From: Ectopseudomonas alcaliphila
GTDB lineage: Bacteria; Pseudomonadota; Gammaproteobacteria; Pseudomonadales; Pseudomonadaceae
Assembly (NCBI RefSeq): GCF_900101755.1
Contig: NZ_FNAE01000001.1
Location: 1,488,001 to 1,552,000, forward strand
Length of the DNA: 64,000 nt
Direction of reading: 5' to 3'
Below the pieces are notes generated by a model that saw only the letters and a list, made by a program, of their open reading frames with translations, did not search any database and was not told where the DNA came from. Position 1 is the stretch's first letter. Each line of letters opens with the position of its first letter. Positions 9,573 to 19,986 of the stretch are shown in pieces. A program made the translations under genes and the position numbers.

Positions 9573-11096
9573 ATGTCGACGCAAAAGCCACTGCCACGCA
9601 CCCTGGACGCCTGGTTACACCAACTGGCCACGCTGCCACTGCCTATCGAGCAGCAGCAGCATGCGCGCATACGTCGCATCCTCGGCGACAGCCGCCGCAC
9701 CTGGCGTGAAATTGCCGAGGAGATAGAGTCGAGCCCGTCGTTCGCCCTGCAGGTGCTGCGCGAAGCCAATCAGTCCAGCAACAGTCTCAGCGAACCCGCC
9801 GAAAGCGTCGAAACGGCATTGTCGCGCCTGGGCCTGAGTCGTTGCGAAGCCCTCCTCAACCAGGCACCAGCACTGCCCGAGAGTGAAATCCCCCTGGCGC
9901 TGCGCCAGATCCTGCTGATCAGTCAACACGCCAGCCAACAGGCACGCGGCCTGTTCGGCGCACGCCTGGCGCGCCTATGGAACGAGCTGCATGGCTGCAG
10001 CCTGCTGTTTCTGGCGCCGATCTGGCCATTGCTGTGCGCCCATCCGCAGTTGCTCGAGGCCTGGGAGCAACGCGTGCTGCTCAAGGGCGAGCGGCCCGCC
10101 GCAGTCGAAAAGGAGCTGCTCGGTGTCACCCTGATCCAGTTGTGCGTCAAGCTGGCCGAGCGCTGGCGCCTGCCGGAGTGGATCGTGCGCAGCTACCGCC
10201 TGCTGGAGCGAGACCGGCGCCAGTTGGTCAAGGCACTGCATATCGCCCGCGACAATGAACATCCGCTGCATCAGCAGCAGATGCTCGACGCCGACATCCC
10301 CCTGCGTCACTGGCTCACCCATCCGAGCAACTGCGTGCTGCTGGCCAACGGCTTGGCGGTATCCGCTCACCATGCCTGGGATACCGCGCACAGCCTGCGC
10401 TGGCAGCGCCTGACCGGACTTTACCTGCAGATACCTCTGAGCGAGCTGCAACAGGAAGTGCACCAGCACGCCGTGAGCAGCGCACGCCTGATTCACGACA
10501 ACGCGCTGTGGCACCCGGCCCAGGCGCTGATCTGGCCGTGGAACACCCATCGTCTGCAACCAGCCGTTAGCGCAGCAGCGCCGCCCAAGCGCGATGACCT
10601 TGCCGCCTGGCGTCAGCACTGTGCCCTCCTGCTTGCCGAACCCAGCAGCTTCGCCAACGTACCGCAACTGACCGCCTGTGCCCGCGACGCCCTGCAAGCC
10701 TGCGGCCTGAAACGCGTCCTGCTGCTGCTTGCCGATCGTAACCACAGCCGCCTGCAGAGCCAGCAACAGGCCGGCCTCGATGCCAGCGCAGCGACCCTCA
10801 GCCTCGACCCAGCACAGAGCCAGGTATTGAAGCGCCTGCTCAGCGAACCCGGGCAACTGCGCCTGGCGCCGAACAACATCGCGCAGTTTTCCGCCCTGTT
10901 ACCCGGCAACCTCAAGGCACTGTTCCCCAGCGAACACCTGCTGCTGCGCTCCGTGGCCAACAACGGCCGAGTGGTAATGCTGGTCGTGGCGGACCAGGGC
11001 GGCCAACCGCTCAATGACGTCTGCCTGCAGGCATTCGGCAAGACCGTGCAGTGCATCGAACGCGCTCTGGGCAGCTTTTCCAGGCGCGGACGCTGA
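9573..11096 (+). CDS. HDOD domain-containing protein
   Basis: A 507-aa cytoplasmic protein. The N-terminal ~230 residues fit the HDOD fold (degenerate HD domain): ARIRRILGDSRRTWREIAEEIESSPSF and a later helix-rich stretch with EKELLGVTLIQLCVKLAERW. The rest may be a GAF-like sensor region (about 340-500, alternating hydrophobic pattern) but I cannot name it with confidence. HDOD proteins commonly act in signalling without enzymatic activity. The gene is divergent from motA and 50 bp upstream of rhdA, the same neighbourhood as in P. aeruginosa as I recall it. No membrane segment or signal peptide is seen. Confidence 0.8.
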   Translation: MSTQKPLPRTLDAWLHQLATLPLPIEQQQHARIRRILGDSRRTWREIAEEIESSPSFALQVLREANQSSNSLSEPAESVETALSRLGLSRCEALLNQAPALPESEIPLALRQILLISQHASQQARGLFGARLARLWNELHGCSLLFLAPIWPLLCAHPQLLEAWEQRVLLKGERPAAVEKELLGVTLIQLCVKLAERWRLPEWIVRSYRLLERDRRQLVKALHIARDNEHPLHQQQMLDADIPLRHWLTHPSNCVLLANGLAVSAHHAWDTAHSLRWQRLTGLYLQIPLSELQQEVHQHAVSSARLIHDNALWHPAQALIWPWNTHRLQPAVSAAAPPKRDDLAAWRQHCALLLAEPSSFANVPQLTACARDALQACGLKRVLLLLADRNHSRLQSQQQAGLDASAATLSLDPAQSQVLKRLLSEPGQLRLAPNNIAQFSALLPGNLKALFPSEHLLLRSVANNGRVVMLVVADQGGQPLNDVCLQAFGKTVQCIERALGSFSRRGR

Positions 11097-11146
11097 AGCG
11101 CTCTGTTTCCGCTACAATCGACCTCTTTTCATTCAAGGAGGCCGTC

Positions 11147-11962
11147 ATGTCCGCCTTCGACAACTTGCCACTGGTGATCGAGCCGGCCCAATTGGCCGAA
11201 CGCCTGGATGCAGCCGACCTGATTCTGCTCGACCTGAGCAGCGCGGCACGCTACGCCGCCGGCCATATCCCGGGCGCGCGCTGGGTGGATAGCAAGCGCA
11301 CGCAACTGGGCGTGCCGCCCGCTCCCGGCCTGCTGCCCGAGCGGGCGCAGCTCGAGGCGCTGTTCGCCGATATCGGCCACCACGCGGATGCCACTTATGT
11401 GGTCTATGACGATGAGGGCGGCCCTTGGGCCGGTCGCTTCATCTGGCTGCTCGACGTGATCGGCCACCAGCGTTACCACTTCCTCAATGGTGGTCTGCAG
11501 GCCTGGATCAGCGATGGCCTCGAGCTGAGCCAGGAACAGCCCGCAGTGACTCGCACCGAGGTATCACTGACGCTGAGCGATGCCCCCACCGCCACCCGCG
11601 AGTACCTGCAATCGCGCCTGGATGCTGCCGACCTGGCCATCTGGGACGTGCGCGGCGCGGATGAATACCGCGGCGAAAAACTGAGTGCAGCGCGTGGCGG
11701 GCATATCCCCGGCGCCACCCATTTCGAGTGGACCGCCGGCATGGACCCGCAGCGCGGCATGCGTATCCGCACGGATATCGCCGAAGTCCTGCAAAGCCTG
11801 GGCATCACGCCTGACAAGGAAGTGATCACTCACTGCCAGACCCATCGCCGCTCCGGCTTCAGCTACGTGGTCGCCAAGGCGCTCGGTTACCCGCGCGTGA
11901 AGGCCTACGCCGGCTCCTGGTCCGAGTGGGGCAACCTGCCCGATACCCCCATCGAACGCTGA
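11147..11962 (+). CDS. rhdA: Thiosulfate sulfurtransferase (rhodanese) RhdA
   Basis: A 271-aa two-domain rhodanese that moves sulfane sulfur to cyanide or other acceptors. The inactive N-terminal domain (about 10-125) is followed by a catalytic domain (about 145-270) with active-site Cys230 in HCQTHRRSGF. The length, cysteine position and loop are those of Azotobacter/Pseudomonas RhdA. The start ATG at 11147 has a strong AAGGAGG ribosome site; the frame upstream overlaps the HDOD gene and is not needed. A TACAAT -10-like hexamer is at 11113-11118 but no clear -35. Confidence 0.94.
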   Translation: MSAFDNLPLVIEPAQLAERLDAADLILLDLSSAARYAAGHIPGARWVDSKRTQLGVPPAPGLLPERAQLEALFADIGHHADATYVVYDDEGGPWAGRFIWLLDVIGHQRYHFLNGGLQAWISDGLELSQEQPAVTRTEVSLTLSDAPTATREYLQSRLDAADLAIWDVRGADEYRGEKLSAARGGHIPGATHFEWTAGMDPQRGMRIRTDIAEVLQSLGITPDKEVITHCQTHRRSGFSYVVAKALGYPRVKAYAGSWSEWGNLPDTPIER

Positions 11963-12031
11963 GTCCGTCGACAATCAGTTGCACCCGGCCTGGTCACGCC
12001 AGTGCCGGCTCAGAACCTTCAAGGAAACACG

Positions 12032-12892
12032 ATGAAACAACGTCTTTTTATCCTCAGCCAGTACCTGCTGCCCCATCACCTGCTGTCGCGCCTGATCGGC
12101 TGCGTTGCCGAATGCCGTATCGGCTGGCTGAAGAATCCGCTGATCTCGTGGTTCGCCAAGCAGTACCAGGTCAACATGAGCGAAGCGCAAGTCGAGGACC
12201 TGCGTGCCTTCGAACATTTCAACGCCTTCTTCACCCGCGCCCTGAAAGAAGGCGCGCGCCCGCTGGATGAAACCCCCGGCGCCATTCTCAGCCCGGCCGA
12301 CGGGGCGATCAGCCAACTCGGCGCCATCGAGCACGGCCGCATCTTCCAGGCCAAGGGCCACAGCTTCAGCGCTGTCGAACTTCTTGGTGGCGACGCCGAA
12401 CGTGCAGCACCGTTCATGGGCGGCCAGTTCGCCACCGTGTACCTCTCGCCGAAGGACTACCACCGCGTCCATATGCCGCTGGGCGGCACGCTGAAGGAAA
12501 TGGTCTACGTACCGGGCCGCCTGTTCTCGGTCAACCAGACCACCGCGGAAAATGTGCCGGAACTGTTTGCCCGCAACGAACGCGTGGTCTGCCTGTTCGA
12601 CACCGAGCGCGGGCCGATGGCGGTGGTACTGGTAGGCGCGATGATCGTCGCCAGCGTCGAGACGGTATGGGCCGGCCTGGTCACGCCGCCCAAGCGCGAG
12701 CTCAAGAGCACCCGCTATGACGCGCCAGCGCGCGGCCCGATCGAACTGGCCAAAGGCGCAGAAATGGGCCGCTTCAAACTGGGCTCCACTGCCATCGTCC
12801 TGTTCGGCCCGAATCAGGTGCAATGGGCCGAAGAGCTGGGCGCTGGCAGCGCGGTGCGCATGGGTCAGCTGATGGGCAATGCTCAGAACTGA
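12032..12892 (+). CDS. psd: Phosphatidylserine decarboxylase proenzyme
   Basis: A 286-aa inner-membrane enzyme that makes phosphatidylethanolamine. The self-cleavage motif LGST is near the C-terminus with Ser252, the residue that becomes the pyruvoyl group; the upstream SPADGAISQLG and YLSPKDYHRVHMP stretches hold the conserved Asp and His residues. The start ATG at 12032 follows an AAGGAAAC ribosome site. It lies 69 bp after rhdA and could be co-transcribed with it. Confidence 0.96.
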   Translation: MKQRLFILSQYLLPHHLLSRLIGCVAECRIGWLKNPLISWFAKQYQVNMSEAQVEDLRAFEHFNAFFTRALKEGARPLDETPGAILSPADGAISQLGAIEHGRIFQAKGHSFSAVELLGGDAERAAPFMGGQFATVYLSPKDYHRVHMPLGGTLKEMVYVPGRLFSVNQTTAENVPELFARNERVVCLFDTERGPMAVVLVGAMIVASVETVWAGLVTPPKRELKSTRYDAPARGPIELAKGAEMGRFKLGSTAIVLFGPNQVQWAEELGAGSAVRMGQLMGNAQN

Positions 12893-13059
12893 GCGGCTGA
12901 GAAAAGGAACCCGCATCTCGACCGTTCGGTCATAGATCCGTACTCTGGCGAGGTAGCCCGTCCATGCGAACGGGCTGCCAGCACAGGCAGATACTGCTAG
13001 AGTTCGAAAGACTATTACTAGAGCCGCTTGGTATTGCGTGGCCGGAGTATCCGAGTTTG

Positions 13060-14862
13060 ATGGATAGACAGAGTACCCACCTTCAGCTGTTGCGCGTTCC
13101 CACGCCGAGCAAGCAGAGCCTCAGCTTCTGCGACGGCAGCCCCCGCGATCTCAAACGCTGGATCGCAGGCCTGCCCAAGGCGAACATCGGTGAAACTGCA
13201 CGCCAGTTGTATCAGAGCCTGGTGGAACTCAATCAATTCCTCACCCCCTCGGAAAACCGCCTGCAGTTGCTCGAGTTGCTGCGCCCGGAAGTCAGTTTCG
13301 TCTGCCAGCACCTGGAGCGACACTTTCTCAACCAGGCCATCGTTCTCGACGAGCGCCCGCGCAAAGTGGCCAACCTGTGCCAGGCACTGCAGAACCACCT
13401 GGCGGTCGGCTACAAGCTGATCATTTCCCGCGTGATCACCCGCAGCGGCAAGGATCGCGACCAACTGCTCGCCGTCTCCCTGCAGCGCGCCAGCCACAGC
13501 CTGTGCAGCCCGCTGATTCGTGCCAGCCAGCTTTACTGCCCGGTCCCGGAAGGACTCTGGCTGGAGTTGCACCAGCTTTATCAGATTGCCTGCGAGCAGC
13601 GTCTGCAGCGCCAGGCCATTCGCGACCCGTTGGCACACCATACTCAGGGCATGAGCACCGAGCACACCTACGTGACCGCGCTGCTACTCGGCTGCGCGCG
13701 CACCAACCAGATGCGCCAGAACAGCATCGCACGCCTGGCGCAAGCCCTGGAGCCCTGGAGCGCGCTGATCAAGCTGCAGCCAGGCGACCATGCCGACAGC
13801 CTGTTCGTGCTGGCGCCGCAGGTCGACGGCCCGCCGCGCTACAAGTCGCTGTATCAGAGCAGCGAATTGCACAACCTGCTGGGCATCGACACACAGCCGC
13901 TGGTCGATGCCATCAAGGAATATCTGGAACTACCCGAAGACGAGCGCAGCAAATCGCGCCTGATGATTCCGGAGGGCATCAGCCTCGATCTGCTGCAGCA
14001 CGTTGTCGCAGCCTGGGGCGACATAGCCGAGCGCACGTTCCAGCGCACGCCGGGGCAAGGCAGCCTGACCCTGTGCATCGGCATGACCGCGCTGCATTTC
14101 TTCCTCGCCGGACGCCGCTCCTTCGCCGAAGTGCTCAAGCGTCCGGTCGAACTGGGTGCCGCGGTATTCAAGCCCTCGACCGGCGAGCCCAATGTCTGGT
14201 CGAACGCCTTCGATGCCCAGCGCAATGCCGCTGACGAAATCCACTTCGAAGAGATTCAGTACACCAAGGTAACCCCCGGTGAGCAGGCGCAGCCTGAGAA
14301 CAATGGCGAGAGTTACCCGACCTTCCCCCTGCCGATCGTCAATCACAGTCCCGGCGGTTACTGCCTCTCCTGGCCCAAAGAGGTCCCCAGTCAACTGCAG
14401 GCCGGCGAACTGCTGGGTGTACAGGACAACCCCAGTCAAGGCTGGAGCGTGGCCATCGTGCGCTGGATTCGCCAGGTCCGCGGCGGCGGCACGCAGATGG
14501 GTATCGAGCTGATCGCGCCGCACGCACGCCCCTGCGGTCTGCAGTTACTGCGTAAAGCTGAACAGAACAGCCAGTATCTGCGCGCCCTGCTGCTACCGGA
14601 AATCAGCGCCATTTCTCGTCCCGCCAGCCTGATCACGCCGCGCCTGCCATTCCAAGAGGGCAGCAAGGTGCTGATCAACGACCACGGCGAAGAGCACCGC
14701 GCAGTACTCACCCGCAAACAGGTCAGCACCGGCAGTTTCAATCAGTTCGAGTATCGCCGTGTCGGCGAAGAAGAAGGTGCGCCCGGGACACCGGTCACAG
14801 CCTCGCAAAGCCAGAAGCCTGCGGGGGAGGAAGATTTTGACTCGCTCTGGAAGTCTCTGTAG
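13060..14862 (+). CDS. Conserved Pseudomonas protein with PilZ-like C-terminus
   Basis: A 600-aa cytoplasmic protein directly upstream of fimX. The first ~420 residues are helix-rich and unassigned. The C-terminal region (about 430-560) resembles a PilZ domain: NHSPGGYCLSW recalls the (D/N)xSxxGxx motif and VRWIRQVRGGGTQMGIELI is the usual following beta strand pattern. The Arg-rich RxxxR that normally starts a functional PilZ is not obvious, so cyclic-di-GMP binding is uncertain. I choose the ATG at 13060 (MDRQSTHLQ); the frame is open to 12964. The upstream gap holds a short GCCCGT/ACGGGC hairpin (12956-12975). Confidence 0.7.
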   Translation: MDRQSTHLQLLRVPTPSKQSLSFCDGSPRDLKRWIAGLPKANIGETARQLYQSLVELNQFLTPSENRLQLLELLRPEVSFVCQHLERHFLNQAIVLDERPRKVANLCQALQNHLAVGYKLIISRVITRSGKDRDQLLAVSLQRASHSLCSPLIRASQLYCPVPEGLWLELHQLYQIACEQRLQRQAIRDPLAHHTQGMSTEHTYVTALLLGCARTNQMRQNSIARLAQALEPWSALIKLQPGDHADSLFVLAPQVDGPPRYKSLYQSSELHNLLGIDTQPLVDAIKEYLELPEDERSKSRLMIPEGISLDLLQHVVAAWGDIAERTFQRTPGQGSLTLCIGMTALHFFLAGRRSFAEVLKRPVELGAAVFKPSTGEPNVWSNAFDAQRNAADEIHFEEIQYTKVTPGEQAQPENNGESYPTFPLPIVNHSPGGYCLSWPKEVPSQLQAGELLGVQDNPSQGWSVAIVRWIRQVRGGGTQMGIELIAPHARPCGLQLLRKAEQNSQYLRALLLPEISAISRPASLITPRLPFQEGSKVLINDHGEEHRAVLTRKQVSTGSFNQFEYRRVGEEEGAPGTPVTASQSQKPAGEEDFDSLWKSL

Positions 14863-14924
14863 GCTCCAGAGGATTCACCATTTGTCGCCTTTTCGCGTCC
14901 ATTCGGCGCCGCACTGACTCCTCT

Positions 14925-16994
14925 ATGGCCATCGAAAAAAAAACCATTCGCCTGCTGATTCTCGAAGACTCGCAGAACGAGGCAGAGCGCCTGGTCAGTC
15001 TGTTCCGTAACGCAGGGCATGCCACTCGCGTGCATCGCCTGACCTCCAGCGAAGACCTGGCCGAGACCCTGCAACAGACCTGGGATCTGCTGATCTGCGC
15101 ATCAAGCAGCGAGCATCTCGACCCCGGCGAGGCGATCAGCGCCATCCGCCGTCAGGCCAAGGACATCCCCGTCATACAACTGGTCGAGGACAATGATTCC
15201 GAGATCATCACCGAAGCCCTGTTGTTCGGTGCTCAAGACGCGCTGCCGCAAGGAGAGGACGAACGCCTGGTGCTGGTGGCCAAGCGTGAGCTGGCCAACC
15301 TGGAGGAGCGCCGCGCCCGTCGCGCCGCCGAAGTGGCGCTGCGCGAAGCGGAGAAGCGCTGCCAGCTGTTGCTGGAAAGCTCGGTAGACGCCATCACCTA
15401 CGTCCACGACGGCATGCATATCTATGCCAACCGCGCCTACCTCGAGCTGTTCAATTACGAGGATGGCGAAGAGCTGGAAGGCATGCCGATGATCGACCTG
15501 ATCGCCAGTGCCGATCACGGTGCCTTCAAGGATTTCCTGAAGAACTACCAGAGCGCCGAAGGCAATGCCGAGCTCAATTGCCAGGGCGTACGCGCAGATG
15601 GCAGCAGCTTCGCCGCGCAAATGAGCTTCTCCCCCGCCACCTATGATGGCGAGCCGTGTATTCAGGTAGTGATCCGCGCGGAAACCTCCAACGCAGAACT
15701 GGAAGAGAAGCTGCGCGAAATCAGCAGTCAGGATCTGGTCACCGGCCTGTTCAACCGCACTCACTTCCTCGAGCTGATGGACAACGCCGCCGAGCGCGCC
15801 GTCAACACCGGCCAGCCCTCGACCCTGGCGTATATCCGTGTCGACCGCTACGCCAGCATGCAGGGCGAGATCGGCCTGGCCGGCATCGACCTGCTGCTGA
15901 CCGACCTGGCCGGCCTGCTGCGCGCGCATTTCCCGGCGGACACCCAGCTGGCCCGTTTCGGTGACGACGTGTTCGCCGCCCTGCTCCCGGGCCAGACACC
16001 CGAGCAATGCGAAGCCAGCCTGGCGCCCCTGCTGAAGAAGGTCGAAGCCCACCTGTTCGATGTCAGCGGCCGCACCGCCCAGACCACGCTGTCGATTGGC
16101 ATCGCCGGCCTCAGCGAGAAAACCGCCAAGGCGCAGGAAGTCATCGAGCGCGCGCACCGCTGCGCCGACGAGCTCAGTGACGGCAATGCCATCAAACTGT
16201 TCAACCCGGCCGATGAACTCGCTGCAGCCGCCAACCGCGGCAGCCTGCTGGCGATGGTGCAACAGGCGCTGGAGAACAACAGCTTCCGGCTGCTGTTCCA
16301 GCCGATCATCAGCCTGCGTGGCGATGCCCACGAACACTACGAAGTGCTGCTGCGCCTGCTCAATCCGCAGGGTGCAGAGGTGCCGCCGCTGGAGTTCCTC
16401 GCCGCCGCCAAGGATGCCGGCCTCGGCGAGAAGATCGACCGCTGGGTAATCCTCAACTCGATCAAGCTGCTGGCAGACCATCGCTCCAGAGGCCATAACA
16501 CTCGCCTGTTCGTACACCTGTCGAGCGCCAGCCTGCAGGACCAGACCCTGCTGCCCTGGCTCAGCGTGGCACTCAAAGCCGCACGCCTGCCGTCGGACTC
16601 GCTGGTATTCCAGTTCAGCGAGCCGGACGCCATCGCCTACCTGAAACAGGCCAAGGCACTGACCCAGGGCCTGGCGGAACTGCATTGCAAGGTGGCTTTG
16701 AGCCAGTTCGGCTGTGCACTGAACCCGTTCAACACGCTCAAGCACCTGCAAGTGGACTTCGTCAAAGTCGACGGTTCCTTCTCCCAGGATCTGAGCAATG
16801 CCGACAATCAGGAAGCGCTGAAAACCCTGCTCAGCAGTTTGCATGCGCAGGCCAAGCTGACCATCGTGCCCTTCGTGGAAAGTGCCAGCGTACTGGCCAC
16901 GCTGTGGCAGGCCGGGGTCAATTTCATTCAGGGTTACTACCTGCAGGGTCCGAGCCAGTCGATGGATTACGACTTCTCGGCAGGCGACGAATAA
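14925..16994 (+). CDS. fimX: FimX, degenerate GGDEF/EAL cyclic-di-GMP receptor for twitching motility
   Basis: A 689-aa polar regulator of type IV pilus assembly. Domains in order are a REC-like domain (about 8-125), a PAS domain (about 140-255), a GGDEF-like domain (about 265-430) and an EAL-like domain (about 435-685). The signature GGDEF is GDDVF (near residue 345) and EAL is EVL (Glu473), both degenerate as in P. aeruginosa FimX (GDSIF, EVL), so it should bind cyclic-di-GMP without making or breaking it. Length matches P. aeruginosa FimX. It follows the PilZ-like gene and ends at a strong bidirectional terminator. Confidence 0.93.
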   Translation: MAIEKKTIRLLILEDSQNEAERLVSLFRNAGHATRVHRLTSSEDLAETLQQTWDLLICASSSEHLDPGEAISAIRRQAKDIPVIQLVEDNDSEIITEALLFGAQDALPQGEDERLVLVAKRELANLEERRARRAAEVALREAEKRCQLLLESSVDAITYVHDGMHIYANRAYLELFNYEDGEELEGMPMIDLIASADHGAFKDFLKNYQSAEGNAELNCQGVRADGSSFAAQMSFSPATYDGEPCIQVVIRAETSNAELEEKLREISSQDLVTGLFNRTHFLELMDNAAERAVNTGQPSTLAYIRVDRYASMQGEIGLAGIDLLLTDLAGLLRAHFPADTQLARFGDDVFAALLPGQTPEQCEASLAPLLKKVEAHLFDVSGRTAQTTLSIGIAGLSEKTAKAQEVIERAHRCADELSDGNAIKLFNPADELAAAANRGSLLAMVQQALENNSFRLLFQPIISLRGDAHEHYEVLLRLLNPQGAEVPPLEFLAAAKDAGLGEKIDRWVILNSIKLLADHRSRGHNTRLFVHLSSASLQDQTLLPWLSVALKAARLPSDSLVFQFSEPDAIAYLKQAKALTQGLAELHCKVALSQFGCALNPFNTLKHLQVDFVKVDGSFSQDLSNADNQEALKTLLSSLHAQAKLTIVPFVESASVLATLWQAGVNFIQGYYLQGPSQSMDYDFSAGDE

Positions 16995-17007
16995 ACCCCG
17001 CCAACGA

Positions 17008-17035
17008 GAAAGCCGCCTGAACAGGCGGCTTTTTT
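17008..17035. terminator. Bidirectional intrinsic terminator between fimX and serB
   Basis: Stem AAGCCGCCTG / CAGGCGGCTT with a two-base loop, followed by a T run on the plus strand and preceded by a shorter A run. It lies between convergent genes and can serve both. Confidence 0.9.
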
Positions 17036-17057
17036 ATGTCTGACAGAACGTCGGCGC

Positions 17058-18272
<1,215 letters not shown>

Positions 18273-18383
18273 GACGCACCCTCCAAGGCAGACGATTGAG
18301 GCAGGCAAGCGGCGAATTGGCCACCGACCGACGAAAAGGCGCACATTCTACCCAGTTTCCCGCCAATCCGGGCAGCCATGCGC

Positions 18384-18412
18384 TTTGCCCGCCCCAGGCC
18401 GCTCGCTATACT
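18384..18412 (+). promoter_or_regulatory. Possible sigma-70 promoter of the YtjB/AhpA-like gene
   Basis: TTGCCC at 18385-18390, a 16-base spacer, and TATACT at 18407-18412, about 35 bases before the GTG start at 18447. The hexamers are moderate matches; prediction only. Confidence 0.4.
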
Positions 18413-18446
18413 GCGCGGCAACTTCAGTCGACAAGAGCCGTGCTCT

Positions 18447-19973
18447 GTGAACCGGCCCGCGCCCGTCAAACCCGATAACTTCTTCATCCTGATCTTCCAC
18501 GCGCTGCGCCAGCGGCGGGTGCCCCTGGTGCTGCGCATCGCCAGCCACAGCCTGCTGCTGGTGGCCCTGGCCATGGTCATCTACGCCTGGGTCATGGGCA
18601 TGCAGTTCAAGCAGGCCATGCAGCAGCAGGCCGACGCCCTGGGCCAGGCGCTGATCACCCAGACGGCGGCCTCCGCCACCGAGCTGCTGGTGTCCAACGA
18701 CATCCTCAGCCTCAACGTGCTACTCAACAACCTGGCGAAGAACCCGCTGGTGGCACATGCGGCCATCTACAGCGTGGACAGTCGCATCCTCGCCGAAGCC
18801 GGCGCGCGCCCGACACGCAGCGTGCTGGGTGAAACCGAAGGTTTGTACTCCACTTCCATCACCTTCCAGGAAGTAATGGCCGGGCAGTTGCGCATCAGCC
18901 TGGACATGAGCCAGTTCCAGCAGCCGATGACCATCAGCCTGCAGAGCATGGGTATTCTCAGCCTGATTCTGCTGGCCCTGACCCTGTCGCTGAGCATGCG
19001 CCTCGGCCGGCATATTTCCACGCCACTGCTGCAGATGCGCCTGTGGCTGCGTGACCCGGACGACCCTGCACCGGGCGCCGGACGCAACGACGAGATCGGT
19101 GACCTGGCGCGTCAACTACAGGCGCGACTGGTGCCGGAAAAACCGGAGCCCGAGCAGGAACTGGATGACGAGCAACTGCTCGACGACAGCGATGACTATC
19201 TGCACGAAGAAGACGATGAGCACTTCGACGAGCAGGAGGAGATCGCGGCCGAGCATGCCTTCGATGAAACCGATCTGCGTGACGACGATGACGAGCAGCT
19301 CAAGCCCTGGCCTGACACGATAGAGCCGGATGATCCCTTTGCCGACCTGCGTGACGAGTCCGAAGCCCCCGCGCCGGTGGCCAAGGCTCCGCGCCCCTCG
19401 CAGGCCAGCGCCGTGCTGGCCATCCAGCTCGGCGCTCAGGAGCAGCTGCGTCGTCTGCCACGTACGCGACTGCTGGACCTGCTGGATCGCTATCGGGTTT
19501 GCCTGGAACAGGCTGCCGCGCTGTATCAGGGACAACTGCACACCCTCAAGGACGGCAGCAGCCTGATGCTGTTCCACGAGCGCGAATGCGGCGAGGACTA
19601 CCTGACTCACGCCATCTGCTGTGGCGAGCTGATGCGCGCTCTGGGCCATGCCCTGCAGATCGAGGTCGCCGACAGCGGCATCACCCTGCAACTGCAGCTG
19701 GGACTGACCCTGGGCAGTGACCTGGAAGAGCTGGGTCAGGCCGACCTACTGCTCAGCGACAGCGCCCTCGACGCCCTGGCGTTGTCGCAGCACAGTCGCA
19801 ACCTGCTGCTGGTCGAGCAACGTGTCGCCCGGGATGCCCTGGCTCGCCAGCGCGCCCGCATCCGCCCGATTGCCAGCCCGGAAGGGGCCAGCTGCGTGGA
19901 GCGCCTGCTCGATCCTTATCCAGCACTGCTGGAACGGCAGCTGACGCGCATGCACGAAAGCCGGGCGCACTGA
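18447..19973 (+). CDS. YtjB/AhpA-like inner-membrane protein with acidic linker and cyclase-like domain
   Basis: A 508-aa protein, start chosen at GTG 18447 because it gives VNRPAPVKPDNFF, which matches how related proteins begin. Two membrane segments (about 27-47 and 167-187) bracket a ~120-residue periplasmic region, as in two-helix sensors; a HAMP-like stretch follows. Residues ~232-308 are extremely acidic (runs such as ELDDEQLLDDSDDYLHEEDDE). The last ~170 residues have the helix/strand pattern of a class III nucleotide cyclase (LKDGSSLMLFHE resembles the K-x-x-G-D-s-x-m-x-x-F strand) but the first metal-binding Asp is missing at AVLAIQLGA, so it is probably not catalytic. Function unknown. 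The stop codon sits in the loop of a terminator hairpin. Confidence 0.75.
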   Translation: MNRPAPVKPDNFFILIFHALRQRRVPLVLRIASHSLLLVALAMVIYAWVMGMQFKQAMQQQADALGQALITQTAASATELLVSNDILSLNVLLNNLAKNPLVAHAAIYSVDSRILAEAGARPTRSVLGETEGLYSTSITFQEVMAGQLRISLDMSQFQQPMTISLQSMGILSLILLALTLSLSMRLGRHISTPLLQMRLWLRDPDDPAPGAGRNDEIGDLARQLQARLVPEKPEPEQELDDEQLLDDSDDYLHEEDDEHFDEQEEIAAEHAFDETDLRDDDDEQLKPWPDTIEPDDPFADLRDESEAPAPVAKAPRPSQASAVLAIQLGAQEQLRRLPRTRLLDLLDRYRVCLEQAAALYQGQLHTLKDGSSLMLFHERECGEDYLTHAICCGELMRALGHALQIEVADSGITLQLQLGLTLGSDLEELGQADLLLSDSALDALALSQHSRNLLLVEQRVARDALARQRARIRPIASPEGASCVERLLDPYPALLERQLTRMHESRAH

Positions 19974-19983
19974 CGCCCGGCTT
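19958..19983. terminator. Bidirectional hairpin terminator with stop codon in its loop
   Basis: A perfect 10-bp stem AAGCCGGGCG / CGCCCGGCTT with loop CACTGA, which contains the TGA of the YtjB/AhpA-like gene. It lies between convergent genes. Both flanks lack a long T run, so termination strength is uncertain. Confidence 0.6.
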
Positions 19984-19986
19984 CAC

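Noticed and set aside
12956..12975. GCCCGT/ACGGGC hairpin before the PilZ-like gene
   Set aside because: Only six base pairs and no T run; not enough for a terminator or named element.
15102..16844. 580-codon open frame antisense to fimX
   Set aside because: Shadow frame of a clearly conserved gene, Gln/Gly/Val-biased translation.
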